A DNA stretch of 64,000 nt from Clostridiales bacterium Firm_14 (GCA_001604135.1 LVAT01000007.1:50947-114946); one strand, 5' to 3'. Positions 25,902 through 35,237 are shown, counted from the stretch's first letter. Numbers and translations are program-made. Notes: generated by a model from the sequence alone, not told the origin.

Positions 25902-25928
25902 TTGAAAACAGGAGCGATTTGTTATAAT
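25902..25928 (+). promoter_or_regulatory. Promoter of the GH25 lipoprotein gene
   Basis: TTGAAA (25902-25907) and TATAAT (25923-25928) have a short 15-base spacer, but the -10 is extended by an upstream TG (TGTTATAAT). A GC-rich hairpin (CCGG 25957-25960 with CCGG 25970-25973) lies in the leader between AGGAGAG (25947-25953) and the start codon. Confidence 0.55.
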
Positions 25929-25976
25929 CGGAACGTTAGGATATATAGGAGAGTAGCCGGGCACTAAGTCCGGGGA

Positions 25977-27242
25977 ATGGAGATTATGAACACAAATATA
26001 CGTAAAACATTGAGGTTTTGGGCAGCCGTATCGATCGTGGCAGCTGTTTCGATGTCGACATTGACGGCCTGCAAGATCCCGGGCGGCGATGCTGCCGTCA
26101 CAGAGATTCCGACTGGTACCATAACCACAGAGACCACGGAGCCGACACCTACACCGGAACCTACTGAGACTCCGACGCCCACACCGAGTCCCACACCCGC
26201 AAAGCCTCATATGGACATGCCGGAAGAAGATACCAAGGCGCCGATGTTCTTATCCCTCCCCGAGTCCGTAAGTATTAAGGTCGGCAATGAATTCAATATC
26301 CAGAAGCATATCGGCTATATCGATAACTGCGATGCTGACGTTGATATCAAGGTTGAGGGCAAAGTAGATACATCCACGGTGGGAAGCTATCCGATCACGA
26401 TCACTTTGACCGATGATGCCGGCAATACCAAGACAGGGAACATGACCGTCAAAGTCTATAAGCCCAGCAACTCCGGCGGCGGAGGCGGTGGCGGCTCCGA
26501 TACGCATACCACATTGAAATACAGTGATTTTATGGCCAGATATCCTGATCCGGATATTGCCTATGGCATCGATGTCTCGAGATATCAGGGCGATATAGAT
26601 TTCAACAAGGTCAAGGCTGCAGGCTGCGAGTTCGTATATCTCAGAGCCATGATCTATAACAACAATGAACTGGGCGAGGACCGTAAGTTCGAGCAATATT
26701 ATAAGGATGCCAAGGCTGCAGGCCTTAAGATCGGCGTCTATTACTATTCAACTGACAGCACCATCGAAATGCTCCATGAGCACTCGGCTGAGCTCCTTAA
26801 AGTGTTGAAAGATAAGGAAATCGACCTTCCTGTTGCTTTTGACTGGGAGAGCTGGTGGAATTTCCAGAAATATAAGATGAGCATCGTGGACATCAACAAT
26901 CTGTTCTACGAGTTTGCGGATATCATGGCACAGAACGGTTATAAGACCATTCTCTATGCGAGCAAGTATTATCTCGAGATCATATGGGAGCCCGCAGGCT
27001 ATGATGTCTGGCTCGCTCATTATGTTAAGCAGACTTCATATGAGGGCGAGTATACTATATGGCAGACAGGTTCGATCGGCAGGATCGACGGCTGTTCTGA
27101 AGATGTAGATACCGATATCCTCTTTAAGAGCAAGTATCCTGAGGTATTCGGCACCGGCAGCTCAGACAGCCCGAATTACAATTCCGGCAGCAGTCTGAAC
27201 GAAGAAACGGTTGCTGACACGGGCGGAGGATCAGTTGGCTAA
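25977..27242 (+). CDS. Secreted lipoprotein with Ig-like domain and GH25 lysozyme domain
   Basis: A 421-aa protein. The signal peptide ends in a lipobox (STLTAC, about residues 25-30), so it is probably lipid-anchored outside the cell. A Pro/Thr/Glu spacer (about 45-80) is followed by an Ig-like DUF5011-type domain (about 85-165), a Gly-rich hinge, and a GH25 domain (about 190-400) starting YGIDVSRYQGDIDF with the acidic active-site strand VAFDWESWW. GH25 enzymes cut the glycan chain of peptidoglycan, so this is probably a wall-remodelling lysozyme. Two possible ATGs exist (25977 and 25986); neither has an ideally spaced ribosome site. The end overlaps holA by 8 bases. Confidence 0.88.
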   Translation: MEIMNTNIRKTLRFWAAVSIVAAVSMSTLTACKIPGGDAAVTEIPTGTITTETTEPTPTPEPTETPTPTPSPTPAKPHMDMPEEDTKAPMFLSLPESVSIKVGNEFNIQKHIGYIDNCDADVDIKVEGKVDTSTVGSYPITITLTDDAGNTKTGNMTVKVYKPSNSGGGGGGGSDTHTTLKYSDFMARYPDPDIAYGIDVSRYQGDIDFNKVKAAGCEFVYLRAMIYNNNELGEDRKFEQYYKDAKAAGLKIGVYYYSTDSTIEMLHEHSAELLKVLKDKEIDLPVAFDWESWWNFQKYKMSIVDINNLFYEFADIMAQNGYKTILYASKYYLEIIWEPAGYDVWLAHYVKQTSYEGEYTIWQTGSIGRIDGCSEDVDTDILFKSKYPEVFGTGSSDSPNYNSGSSLNEETVADTGGGSVG

Positions 27243-28275
27243 GGCAAAGGCGCTTCCAAAGGGAGTTTTGAATTCCCGTCAGATGCTTACCAAGATCAAC
27301 AAAGAGCCTGACTCTTTGGGTCTTGTGCTTTTGTATGGTACCGAGAGCTACATGGTCGACGGAGCCGTTTCCATGCTTAAGAAGGCTTTCCTGGGTGAAG
27401 GCGCTGAAGACATGGATTATGCCGTCGTTGATACCAGGACGGGCGATAAGTTCGACATGGGAAAGCTCGAAGAACTGGTATCCATGCCGCCGTGGATGTC
27501 TCCGAAGAGGCTTATAGTCATTAAGCAGTCTGGACTGCCCAATAAGGAATTGTCCGATAAGGATCTGGAGATAATCAAGGATATCCCGTCTTCTGCCGTC
27601 GTGGTCTTTTTCGAAGAGACCGTAGACAGCAGGAAGAAGGCTTTTAAGGCTTTCCAGCAGTACGGCACCGTCGCTTCGATGAGCGGATTTGAAGAAGACG
27701 AGCTTACGGGATGGATCAGCAAGAGATTTTCGAAGGAGAACATCAGGATCGGCTTTGAGGCCGCTAATTCGATGGCTTCCAGATGCGGAAACAACATGAT
27801 GGAGCTCGTAAATGAGATCAACAAGCTCACGCTCTACTGTCAGGGCAAGGGCTATTCGGAGGTTACTCCCGACATCGTCGAGCTGTGCTGCCCGCCGGAT
27901 TTGAGCGGCAAGATCTTCGACATCATGGATGCCTGCGGTTCGGGCAACGCGAAAACGGCTCTCGGCACGCTTGATAAGCTTATTGCGAACAAAGAGCCGC
28001 TCCCGAGGATCAGGGTTTCCATCGTAAATCACATAAAAGCCCTCATTATGGCCAAGGAGGCGGGGAGTGGCGCAGCTCTCGTCGACAGGACCGGCATGAA
28101 CGATTTCAGGGCAAAAAAGCTCGTCGCACAGGCTCAGAATTTCAGCATGAAGAGCCTTATTTCGCTGTATCTGGCGGCTTCTGACTCGGACAGCGAGTTT
28201 AAGCACGGCCTTATTGATGAGCGCTATTCACTGGAGATCATCCTGGTCAAGGCATCTGCCAGGACCAACGCCTGA
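27235..28275 (+). CDS. holA: DNA polymerase III subunit delta
   Basis: A 346-aa clamp-loader subunit that opens the beta sliding clamp. Family features are LVLLYGTESYMVDGAV near residue 25, VVVFFEETVDSRKKAFKAF near 125, the sensor region MASRCGNNMMELVNEINKL, and the C-terminal collar helices. The TTG at 27235 is chosen because GGAGG (27225-27229) sits 5 bases upstream; an in-frame TTG at 27211 lacks this. It overlaps the end of the GH25 gene. A 360-codon open frame on the opposite strand (27124-28206) is a composition shadow. Confidence 0.9.
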   Translation: MAKAKALPKGVLNSRQMLTKINKEPDSLGLVLLYGTESYMVDGAVSMLKKAFLGEGAEDMDYAVVDTRTGDKFDMGKLEELVSMPPWMSPKRLIVIKQSGLPNKELSDKDLEIIKDIPSSAVVVFFEETVDSRKKAFKAFQQYGTVASMSGFEEDELTGWISKRFSKENIRIGFEAANSMASRCGNNMMELVNEINKLTLYCQGKGYSEVTPDIVELCCPPDLSGKIFDIMDACGSGNAKTALGTLDKLIANKEPLPRIRVSIVNHIKALIMAKEAGSGAALVDRTGMNDFRAKKLVAQAQNFSMKSLISLYLAASDSDSEFKHGLIDERYSLEIILVKASARTNA

Positions 28276-28325
28276 ATCAACATATTTTTTGTAGTTTTTC
28301 ATTTGTTTTTTCCCCATTATCCTAT

Positions 28326-28354
28326 TTGACGTTAGGGTACTAATGACTTAAAAT
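28326..28354 (+). promoter_or_regulatory. Promoter of icd
   Basis: TTGACG (28326-28331) and TAAAAT (28349-28354) have a 17-base spacer, about 33 bases before the icd start. This is one of the clearest promoters in the window. Confidence 0.75.
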
Positions 28355-28386
28355 CTTCTAGTATTATTTATAAGAATGGAGATCTT

Positions 28387-29583
28387 ATGGCTAAGATTCA
28401 GATGAAGACCCCCCTCGTAGAGATGGACGGGGACGAGATGACAAGGATTATCTGGAAGCAGATAAAGGACATTATCATCTTACCTTATGTTGATTTGAAG
28501 ACCGAGTATTTTGACTTGGGCCTCAAGCACAGAGACGAGACAGCTGACCAGGTTACGATCGATGCAGCTAACAGGACAAATGAGCTCGGCGTTGCAGTTA
28601 AGTGCGCTACTATCACACCTAACGCGCAGAGAATGACCGAGTACAACCTCCACACGATGTGGAAGAGCCCTAACGGTACCATCAGAGCTATTCTCGACGG
28701 TACGGTTTTCAGAGCTCCGATCCTCGTTAAGGGCATCAAGCCTTTCGTATCCTGCTGGGAAAAGCCTATCACTATCGCAAGACATGCTTACGGTGACGTT
28801 TACAGAGACACTGAGTTCCTTGTAGACGGTCCTGCAAGAGCTGACCTTGTGATCACATATCCCGACGGCAGGCAGGAGAGCCAGACGATCTTCGAGTATA
28901 AGGATTCCGGCGTAGTCCAGGGCCTTTACAATACTGACAAGTCTATCGAAGCTTTCGCAAGATCATGCTTTGAATATGCTTTGGATACAAAGCAGGATCT
29001 CTGGTTCGCTACAAAGGATACTATTTCCAAGAAGTACGACGGACGTTTCAAGGAGATCTTCCAGAACCTTTACGATGCTGAGTACAAGGCTAAGTACGAA
29101 GCTGCCGGCATTACATATTTCTACACGCTCATTGATGATGCAGTAGCAAGAGTTATGCGTTCTTCCGGCGGATTTGTCTGGGCTCTTAAGAACTACGACG
29201 GGGACGTCATGAGCGACATGCTTGCATCCGCATGCGGTTCTCTCGCAATGATGACATCCGTACTCGTATCACCTAAGGGTGTTTACGAATACGAGGCAGC
29301 TCACGGTACGGTTACAAGACACTACTACAGACACCTTAACGGTGAGCAGACGTCTACTAACCCCATGGCTACGCTTTTCGCTTGGTCCGGCGCTTTGAGA
29401 AAGAGAGCACAGCTCGATAACCTTCCTGAATTAGAGGCATTTGCCGATAAGATCGAGAAGGCTTCTATTGAGACTATTGAAGAAGGAACTATCACCGGAG
29501 ACCTTAATAATCTTCTCGAAAACGACAACAAGAAGACGGTTACTACTGAGGAATTCCTCAAGGCAGTAGCTGCTAAGCTTTAA
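28387..29583 (+). CDS. icd: NADP-dependent isocitrate dehydrogenase, eukaryote-like (type II) subfamily
   Basis: A 398-aa enzyme converting isocitrate to 2-oxoglutarate with NADPH formation. The sequence begins KTPLVEMDGDEMTRIIW and carries the substrate region WKSPNGTIRAILDGTVFR, the metal/active-site lysine and aspartate region TLIDDAVARV, and the NADP loop YEYEAAHGTVTRHY. The start and these motifs match the homodimeric IDH subfamily of eukaryotic cytosol and some bacteria rather than the E. coli type. A promoter and GGAG ribosome site precede it. In fermentative Clostridia it mainly supplies glutamate precursor and NADPH. Confidence 0.96.
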   Translation: MAKIQMKTPLVEMDGDEMTRIIWKQIKDIIILPYVDLKTEYFDLGLKHRDETADQVTIDAANRTNELGVAVKCATITPNAQRMTEYNLHTMWKSPNGTIRAILDGTVFRAPILVKGIKPFVSCWEKPITIARHAYGDVYRDTEFLVDGPARADLVITYPDGRQESQTIFEYKDSGVVQGLYNTDKSIEAFARSCFEYALDTKQDLWFATKDTISKKYDGRFKEIFQNLYDAEYKAKYEAAGITYFYTLIDDAVARVMRSSGGFVWALKNYDGDVMSDMLASACGSLAMMTSVLVSPKGVYEYEAAHGTVTRHYYRHLNGEQTSTNPMATLFAWSGALRKRAQLDNLPELEAFADKIEKASIETIEEGTITGDLNNLLENDNKKTVTTEEFLKAVAAKL

Positions 29584-29604
29584 TAATTTTGGAGGAAAAT
29601 CAAA

Positions 29605-30129
29605 ATGAGTTATTACAAGACATGGATGGATAAGTCGGAGGACGCTTCCAACAGACAGGAATACATGGAGTACATCAACCGTTACTATGCTTTGGAGAAG
29701 GTTGCTTATGAGAAGATCTTAGGCGCTTATCCGGATAATGAGGAGTTCCTCAACGGTACTGCAGCTGAGCTTGCAAGAAAGCTCGAATTCCCTAAGGATT
29801 CCATGGATGTATTCGTAGGATTCATTGACGGTATCAAGTCCAGCCTTACAAACGGCGACGATCTTGACCTCGAAGCTATTGATGACGACTATCAGATCAA
29901 GCTTGTAATCGATTACGAGAAGCTTTACTACAACATGCGTGATGCAAAGGCTGACTGGCTCTTCAACATCAAGGCATGGAAGGATATCCTCTCCGAAGAG
30001 AAGAGAAACGAGATCACAAGAGAATACCGTGAGAGCAACATGGCTCACTCCGATCACATCGGACGTAACGATCCGTGCCCTTGCGGTTCCGGTAAGAAAT
30101 ATAAGAACTGCTGCGGCAAGAAGGGCTGA
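29605..30129 (+). CDS. SEC-C zinc-motif protein
   Basis: A 174-aa acidic, mostly helical protein ending in a SEC-C motif ([19 protein letters not shown]), the zinc-binding peptide found at the SecA C-terminus, where it contacts SecB or ribosomes. The tail is nearly identical to that of SecA encoded at 38793-41588. The first about 145 residues are not assigned to a family. It starts 21 bases after icd with GGAGG 8 bases ahead, and mreC follows 26 bases later. It may be a cytoplasmic protein- or ribosome-binding accessory factor (inference). Confidence 0.8.
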   Translation: MSYYKTWMDKSEDASNRQEYMEYINRYYALEKVAYEKILGAYPDNEEFLNGTAAELARKLEFPKDSMDVFVGFIDGIKSSLTNGDDLDLEAIDDDYQIKLVIDYEKLYYNMRDAKADWLFNIKAWKDILSEEKRNEITREYRESNMAHSDHIGRNDPCPCGSGKKYKNCCGKKG

Positions 30130-30155
30130 TCTGTCAAACAGTCAGAGGAGTATTC

Positions 30156-31037
30156 TTGAAAAAACTGCTGAAGTCCAAATGGTTCATATCACTTGTCGTC
30201 CTGCTTGTTCTGGCGGCGTGTGCCATCTTGAGCCTGCTTCCCGGAAGCCCCATAAAGAAGCTTTTGAAGCCCGTTCAGTCTGTCAGTTCACCTGCCCAGT
30301 CCATCGTTAAGAGGGCAGGAGATACATTGACCGACTTCTGGTCGGCCATTACTGACGGTATTGCCATAAGAGAAGAGAACAGGGCATTGAAGGAGCAGAT
30401 AGCTGACTTAAGATATCACCTTACGCAGAACGAAGAGGCGGCGCTCAGATATGAGGAGCTTAAGGAAGCTCTTCATATCAAGGATATGTTCAGCAACTAC
30501 GTAATCTACGGTGCGTCGATCCTTTCGAGAGAATCAGATGAATGGTTCTCCACGATCAGGCTTAATGCGGGAAAAGCGGACGGAATCGTACTTGAGGAAG
30601 GTAACTCATATCCGGTTCTTGACGTTGAGATGAACCTCGTAGGACGAGTTATCGAGACTTCCGATACGGAATCAAGAGTATTGCCGCTCCTTCACGAAGG
30701 CTTTGCGGTATCTGCAAAGGTTAACGCAGTCAACGGCGCGACGTTCATGGTATACGGCGATGCCGAATTGAAGCGAAAAGGATTATGCCTTGCAAAGGAC
30801 ATTGATCCTGACGCGAGACTCGAAGCAGGCATGGAGATAGTTACTTCAGGTGACGGCGGCCTCTTCCCGGAAGGTATTCCGATCGGTGTTGTCGTTTCAG
30901 TCGATAACTCAAATCCTCTCCAGGTTACGGCTACCATCAGGCCTTATTCCCAGATCGGTAAGCTTGAGGACGTATTTATCATGATCCCTTATGTTGAACC
31001 GGAGGAAAACACGGCCGCTTCCACACAGGGGACATAA
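30156..31037 (+). CDS. mreC: Rod shape-determining protein MreC
   Basis: A 293-aa bitopic protein of the elongasome. A signal-anchor helix lies at about residues 8-26 (WFISLVVLLVLAACAILSLL), followed by a coiled coil (about 65-105) and the MreC beta-domain with LNAGKADGIVLEEG and VTSGDGGLFPEGIPIG. The start is a TTG with AGAGGAG 5 bases upstream. mreD and a class B PBP follow directly, the usual order for lateral wall synthesis. No mreB is in the window. Confidence 0.93.
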   Translation: MKKLLKSKWFISLVVLLVLAACAILSLLPGSPIKKLLKPVQSVSSPAQSIVKRAGDTLTDFWSAITDGIAIREENRALKEQIADLRYHLTQNEEAALRYEELKEALHIKDMFSNYVIYGASILSRESDEWFSTIRLNAGKADGIVLEEGNSYPVLDVEMNLVGRVIETSDTESRVLPLLHEGFAVSAKVNAVNGATFMVYGDAELKRKGLCLAKDIDPDARLEAGMEIVTSGDGGLFPEGIPIGVVVSVDNSNPLQVTATIRPYSQIGKLEDVFIMIPYVEPEENTAASTQGT

Positions 31038-31040
31038 GCC

Positions 31041-31676
31041 ATGCGCTTTATCAATGCCAACGCAAAATACAGGATCAGGAAGATAATCGTTTATGCGATC
31101 TATATTTTCCTGCTCTCGTCTTTGCAGGTATCTTTCCCTGATTCATTCGGCTTTTTGGGGCAGACGGCAGACCTGATGTTTGTTTTTGTCGTGCTCGCCG
31201 GCTATTTCAACGGTTTCTGGGACGGTGCGGTCGTAGGATTTGTCTGCGGACTCGTAAGAGATGTTTTCTCGCCGCCGGCTGTCGTCGGACTTGACGGAGA
31301 AGTCAGGGTTACTGCATTCCTTGGCGTTTTCACGCTTTTTGCGGCTGGCATCATCGGTTCGGCTTTCTTTACGAGAAGAATGCACAGGAATATTCCTTTT
31401 TCGATCGTTGCGGTCATATTCACGACAACATGCTACAAGGTCGGCGGATACCTTCTCATCTACGGATGGAGCCTTTTGGCAGGATCTGCTTCAGGAATCT
31501 ATTCTCCCGTTACCTTCGTTGTCTATTCGTACCTGCCGCAGCTTTTGCTCAATGTGATAGCATCGGTGCCTTTGCTCCTGCTTATCAGGTTCTTAGGACC
31601 CGTATCATTTAAGAAGAATAAAAACAATGATGAGATAATCGATAAACAAGGGGACGGAACATGGCTCGGAATCTGA
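31041..31676 (+). CDS. mreD: Rod shape-determining protein MreD
   Basis: A 211-aa protein with five or six transmembrane helices, no soluble domain, and the position between mreC (3 bases upstream) and PBP2 (16-base overlap downstream). MreD proteins are poorly conserved; here the identification rests on topology, length and gene order. Near the start, FLLSSLQVSFPDSFGFLGQTADLMFVFV resembles the first loop of clostridial MreD. Confidence 0.87.
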   Translation: MRFINANAKYRIRKIIVYAIYIFLLSSLQVSFPDSFGFLGQTADLMFVFVVLAGYFNGFWDGAVVGFVCGLVRDVFSPPAVVGLDGEVRVTAFLGVFTLFAAGIIGSAFFTRRMHRNIPFSIVAVIFTTTCYKVGGYLLIYGWSLLAGSASGIYSPVTFVVYSYLPQLLLNVIASVPLLLLIRFLGPVSFKKNKNNDEIIDKQGDGTWLGI

Positions 31677-33985
31677 TGGAAGATTACGGTGCATTTGACC
31701 ATAATGCCGAGAAGGGCGGGCACGGTGATGCCGGTTCGTTCTTCAGGCGCGCATTTAAGTTCCTGACCAACAGATACCTCGTATTGGCTGTGGGATTTTC
31801 CGTTTTCGGAGTGATAATCCTAATAATGACCATGAAGCTGCAGTTCTCTGGTTATCAGAAAACATTGTCAGAGAGTTCGTCCGGTGTAATCAGACAGTAT
31901 ACGTCACAGGCTCCTAGAGGCGACATCTATGACGGCAGGGGAGTATTGCTCGCATCTACCAACGAATACAACAACGTCATGATCGCCAATGCTTATCTGG
32001 ACGATACTTCGCTTAATTCGCTCTGCCTGGAGCTTTCTTATCTTTTTGACCAGTATCACTGCATCAATGTCTCTGATCTTGACCAGTATTTCGTCCTTGA
32101 TCCTAAGGCGAGATTCGTTAAGGAAGAGGCAAAGATCCGGAAGTGGCAGACGGATACGAACCTTTTTGACCTTAAGGACTACGCATCAGGCGTTATCGTT
32201 ACGTTCTCTGACGACTACGTAAAGACTGACCCTAACGTATTCTTCCTTTATCTCAGACGTAAATTCAATATCGACAACAACTATACGATCGATGAAGCGT
32301 ACAGGATCATAAGGATCAGATATCAGATATTTGCCGACAACTGGGCATTTATCAAGGGTACGCCGGTTAAGATCGCGACTGACGTTCCTGATGAACTCAT
32401 AAGGATCTTCGAAGAACAGAATTACCACTACATGGGTATCGTTGCCGGCAAGGAATATGCCAGAACGTATTTCTCGGAAGCCGTTTATGCGAGCCACATT
32501 GTAGGTTATTGCGGAAAGATATCGAGCGTCTCATACTCTGATCTCGCACCGTTCGGTTATACGAGCTACGACGTTGTAGGCAAGGCCGGAGTTGAATCGC
32601 AGATGGAAAGATATCTGCACGGCAGCAACGGAACCACGCCTTACAGTATCTGGACAAAGAACGGTGAAGAGGGACTGTTTGTTCCTCAGAGTTACGGCGT
32701 TCAGCCTGAAGAGGGCGCAACGGTCTATCTTACGATCGATTCTCATGTCCAGGAAGTCGGGATCGAAGCTCTTAAGGAGTATATCCAGAACGAGAAAGCG
32801 TCGGACGTATCTGGTTATAAGACCGCGTCTGCCGGAGCTTTCGTTATGATGAACGTTAATACCGGCGCCATTGTTGCAATGGGTTCTTATCCTAACTATG
32901 ACCCGAATGACTTTATCCTGCAGAACTACGGTTCCGAACAGGCGAAAGAGCAGGTTAAGTGGTACCTCGGTGTCGACGAATATGAAGAGATCACGTCGGC
33001 AGACCTTCCTTTGTGGAACCGTGCGATCATGTCAATGTACGCACCTGGTTCGACATTTAAGCCCTGTACGGCTTTGGCGGCTCTCGAGAACGGCGACATT
33101 ACGCCGCAGAAGAATACCATCTCCTGCATAAGCCCTTATGACGTAGACGGTTGGAAATTCAGATGCCTGGAGTTCCCTAAGGGCGGACACGGACCTCTTA
33201 CGCTCAATGAAGCGATGGCTCAGTCCTGCAATATCTATTTCATGATCCTGGGAATCAGAACAGGTATCGATAACATATCCGCAATGGCTAACAGATTCGG
33301 TCTCGGCGTTAAGTCAGGGATCGATCTTCCGGGTGAGATCCCGGGCGTTATGTCGAGCCGTGAGTATAAGAGACTTACAAGGCAGTCTGTATACGATAAG
33401 ACATGGTTCCCGTCAAATACCGCGCAGGCTTCTATCGGCCAGTTCGATAACTGCTTTACGATCCTCCAGCTCTGCAGATATACGGCAGGAATTGCCACAA
33501 ATAAGCTCTGTACGCCTTATGTAGTAGATAAGGTCGTTGCAAGTGACGGATCGATCCTATATGAGGGACAGACTGAGTCAGTTGATATCGGTATCTCCGA
33601 AGAAAGCATCGAGTGCGTAAGAACTGCGATGAGAAAGGTTGCTACCGGTACTTACAGATGGGGTACCACGATCGGTACGAGCTTTGCGAACTATCCGGTA
33701 GAGATGGTATGTAAGACGGGTACGGCCGAGACGGGATTCGAGGATACGCGTAAGGAGTATTCAAACGGTCTCTTTATCTGTTATGCGCCGAAGGAGAATC
33801 CGGAAGTTGCTCTGGCTCTCGTGGTAGAGAAAGGTAAGTGGGGATCTTCTTCTGTTGTCATCGCGAAAAAGATCATGGCGGCATATTTTAACCAGCCGGT
33901 TGATACTACCAAGACGAATTACGCGTCTAATCCGATTTTGGGCGATTATCTTCCCAATATCAACGCAAGGACGAACCGCCGCTGA
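31661..33985 (+). CDS. mrdA: Class B penicillin-binding protein 2 (elongation transpeptidase)
   Basis: A 774-aa protein. One N-terminal transmembrane helix (about residues 38-60) is followed by a dimerisation/pedestal domain (RGDIYDGRGVLLAS onward) with a long insertion, and a transpeptidase domain from about 355. Active-site motifs are SxxK in APGSTFKPCTALAAL (near 463), SxN in AQSCNIYF, and KTGTAE (near 685). It cross-links peptidoglycan during side-wall growth with MreC/D. The ATG overlaps the mreD end by 16 bases. The family is PBP2/SpoVD-like; the mre context favours the elongation role. Confidence 0.94.
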   Translation: MARNLMEDYGAFDHNAEKGGHGDAGSFFRRAFKFLTNRYLVLAVGFSVFGVIILIMTMKLQFSGYQKTLSESSSGVIRQYTSQAPRGDIYDGRGVLLASTNEYNNVMIANAYLDDTSLNSLCLELSYLFDQYHCINVSDLDQYFVLDPKARFVKEEAKIRKWQTDTNLFDLKDYASGVIVTFSDDYVKTDPNVFFLYLRRKFNIDNNYTIDEAYRIIRIRYQIFADNWAFIKGTPVKIATDVPDELIRIFEEQNYHYMGIVAGKEYARTYFSEAVYASHIVGYCGKISSVSYSDLAPFGYTSYDVVGKAGVESQMERYLHGSNGTTPYSIWTKNGEEGLFVPQSYGVQPEEGATVYLTIDSHVQEVGIEALKEYIQNEKASDVSGYKTASAGAFVMMNVNTGAIVAMGSYPNYDPNDFILQNYGSEQAKEQVKWYLGVDEYEEITSADLPLWNRAIMSMYAPGSTFKPCTALAALENGDITPQKNTISCISPYDVDGWKFRCLEFPKGGHGPLTLNEAMAQSCNIYFMILGIRTGIDNISAMANRFGLGVKSGIDLPGEIPGVMSSREYKRLTRQSVYDKTWFPSNTAQASIGQFDNCFTILQLCRYTAGIATNKLCTPYVVDKVVASDGSILYEGQTESVDIGISEESIECVRTAMRKVATGTYRWGTTIGTSFANYPVEMVCKTGTAETGFEDTRKEYSNGLFICYAPKENPEVALALVVEKGKWGSSSVVIAKKIMAAYFNQPVDTTKTNYASNPILGDYLPNINARTNRR

Positions 33986-34060
33986 TGACGTGCTTTTCGC
34001 ATAATTCACAGAGTTGGTCAAAAAAGTTTGTGTTTATTGTGAATTTGTTATAAAAACAAG

Positions 34061-34089
34061 TTGCTCGAAAGCGCATTTTACTGTACAAT
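34061..34089 (+). promoter_or_regulatory. Promoter of the MGS-like/MBL pair
   Basis: TTGCTC (34061-34066) and TACAAT (34084-34089) are 17 bases apart, about 31 bases ahead of the start at 34121. A second weaker candidate is TTGTGT (34028) with TATAAA (34049). Confidence 0.5.
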
Positions 34090-34120
34090 CTGTTTATTAG
34101 TTTTTAATGGGAGAATTTGG

Positions 34121-34513
34121 ATGAAGATCGTTTTGATGGCCGACAACAGGAAGACTGAATTACTGGTCAACTTCTGCATTGCCTACAAGCCTTTGCTTGA
34201 GAAACATCAGCTCATCTCTGTATATAATACCGCTAAGCTTCTTAAGTCAGCTGCCGATCTTGATGTCTCAGGACTCTCGGTCGATTATTCCAGCGGCTTC
34301 GAACAGCTTGCTTCCAGAGCTGAATATAACGGTATCGACTGTGTCATTTATCTCAGGGACGGACGTCAGGTTGGCGAATCCAATCCTTTCGAGCTTCTGG
34401 ACGTTTGCGATCAGAACACGATCCCTTATGCTACCAATATTGCTTCAGCCGAGATCCTCGTTACCGCTATCGACAGCGGCGCGCTTGATTATCGCGAATG
34501 GACAGCAGGCTGA
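34121..34513 (+). CDS. MGS-like domain protein, divergent methylglyoxal synthase homologue
   Basis: A 130-aa single-domain protein. It follows the methylglyoxal synthase layout: a start IVLMADNRK, PLLEKHQLISVYNT, GIDCVIYLRD, and the closing IPYATNIASAEILV that matches the well-kept IPVATN motif. Aligned by eye with E. coli MgsA, the phosphate-binding TGTTG is replaced by VYNTA and the catalytic-aspartate segment GGDQQ by SGFEQ, so ordinary methylglyoxal synthesis is doubtful. It may be a regulatory MGS-fold protein. The ATG at 34121, preceded by GGGAGAA, is preferred to the upstream in-frame start at 34061. It overlaps the next gene by 16 bases. Confidence 0.7.
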   Translation: MKIVLMADNRKTELLVNFCIAYKPLLEKHQLISVYNTAKLLKSAADLDVSGLSVDYSSGFEQLASRAEYNGIDCVIYLRDGRQVGESNPFELLDVCDQNTIPYATNIASAEILVTAIDSGALDYREWTAG

Positions 34514-35157
34514 TCACCTTACCATTAGGACCTCTCGAGTCCAATATGTACTTGATCACCGGCCATGCCGGTGTTTTTGTAGTTGATCCTTCCGTTTCGC
34601 CGAAGACCGCTGAAGAATTTGCAGGGATGAGCGGCCTTGGAAGCGGCGATTGGCCAGTCAAGGCACTGCTTCTTACCCACGGTCATCACGACCACATTAA
34701 GTTTATTAATGAGTGGATCGAAGCTTACCCCAACGCCAATGTATTCTTCAGCAGCAATGACAAGGATCTTATTAAGAACGGCTTTATGAACTGCTCTTAT
34801 ATGGATGGCAGGGAGACAGCCTATGACTTTAAGTTCTCCAATCTCGCAGGAATATCCGGCCAGAATATCTATAAGGATGATGAGCTCGAGATCAAGGCAT
34901 ATGAGACGCCCGGCCATACGATGGGCAGCGTATGCTTTTTGGTAAATCTTGCTGGCGAAGAGATGCTCTTTACCGGAGATACCGTATTCAGGGGTTCCGT
35001 CGGCCGTACCGATATGCCCGGCGGCTCTGCCAAGATGCTTATTGAATCTGTCAGGAGGATCGCCAAGCTTGATCCTGAGCTTAAGATCTATCCCGGACAT
35101 GGTCCAGAATCAACGATCGGATTTGAGGTTAGGTATAATCCCTTCTTTTCGATGTAA
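34498..35157 (+). CDS. Metallo-beta-lactamase-fold hydrolase, glyoxalase II-like
   Basis: A 219-aa hydrolase with the full set of metal ligands: THGHHDH (about residues 60-66), GHTMGSVCF near 138, FTGDTVFRGSVGRTD near 158 and YPGHGPES near 199. Similar small MBL proteins are annotated as hydroxyacylglutathione hydrolase or YcbL-like thioesterases, but the substrate cannot be assigned. It overlaps the MGS-like gene, which suggests a shared role, perhaps in aldehyde or thioester detoxification (inference). It is followed by a clear terminator at 35238-35263. Confidence 0.88.
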   Translation: MDSRLITLPLGPLESNMYLITGHAGVFVVDPSVSPKTAEEFAGMSGLGSGDWPVKALLLTHGHHDHIKFINEWIEAYPNANVFFSSNDKDLIKNGFMNCSYMDGRETAYDFKFSNLAGISGQNIYKDDELEIKAYETPGHTMGSVCFLVNLAGEEMLFTGDTVFRGSVGRTDMPGGSAKMLIESVRRIAKLDPELKIYPGHGPESTIGFEVRYNPFFSM

Positions 35158-35237
35158 TGTAAATATAAGACTATTAAGACGGAAAACTATCCTGGATTTG
35201 CGTCAAACCCAATAAAATAAGGCATTTATGTATTTTG

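Noticed and set aside
27124..28206. 360-codon open frame on the minus strand
   Set aside because: It is antisense to holA, which has clear family motifs and a ribosome site; the frame has no recognisable domain.
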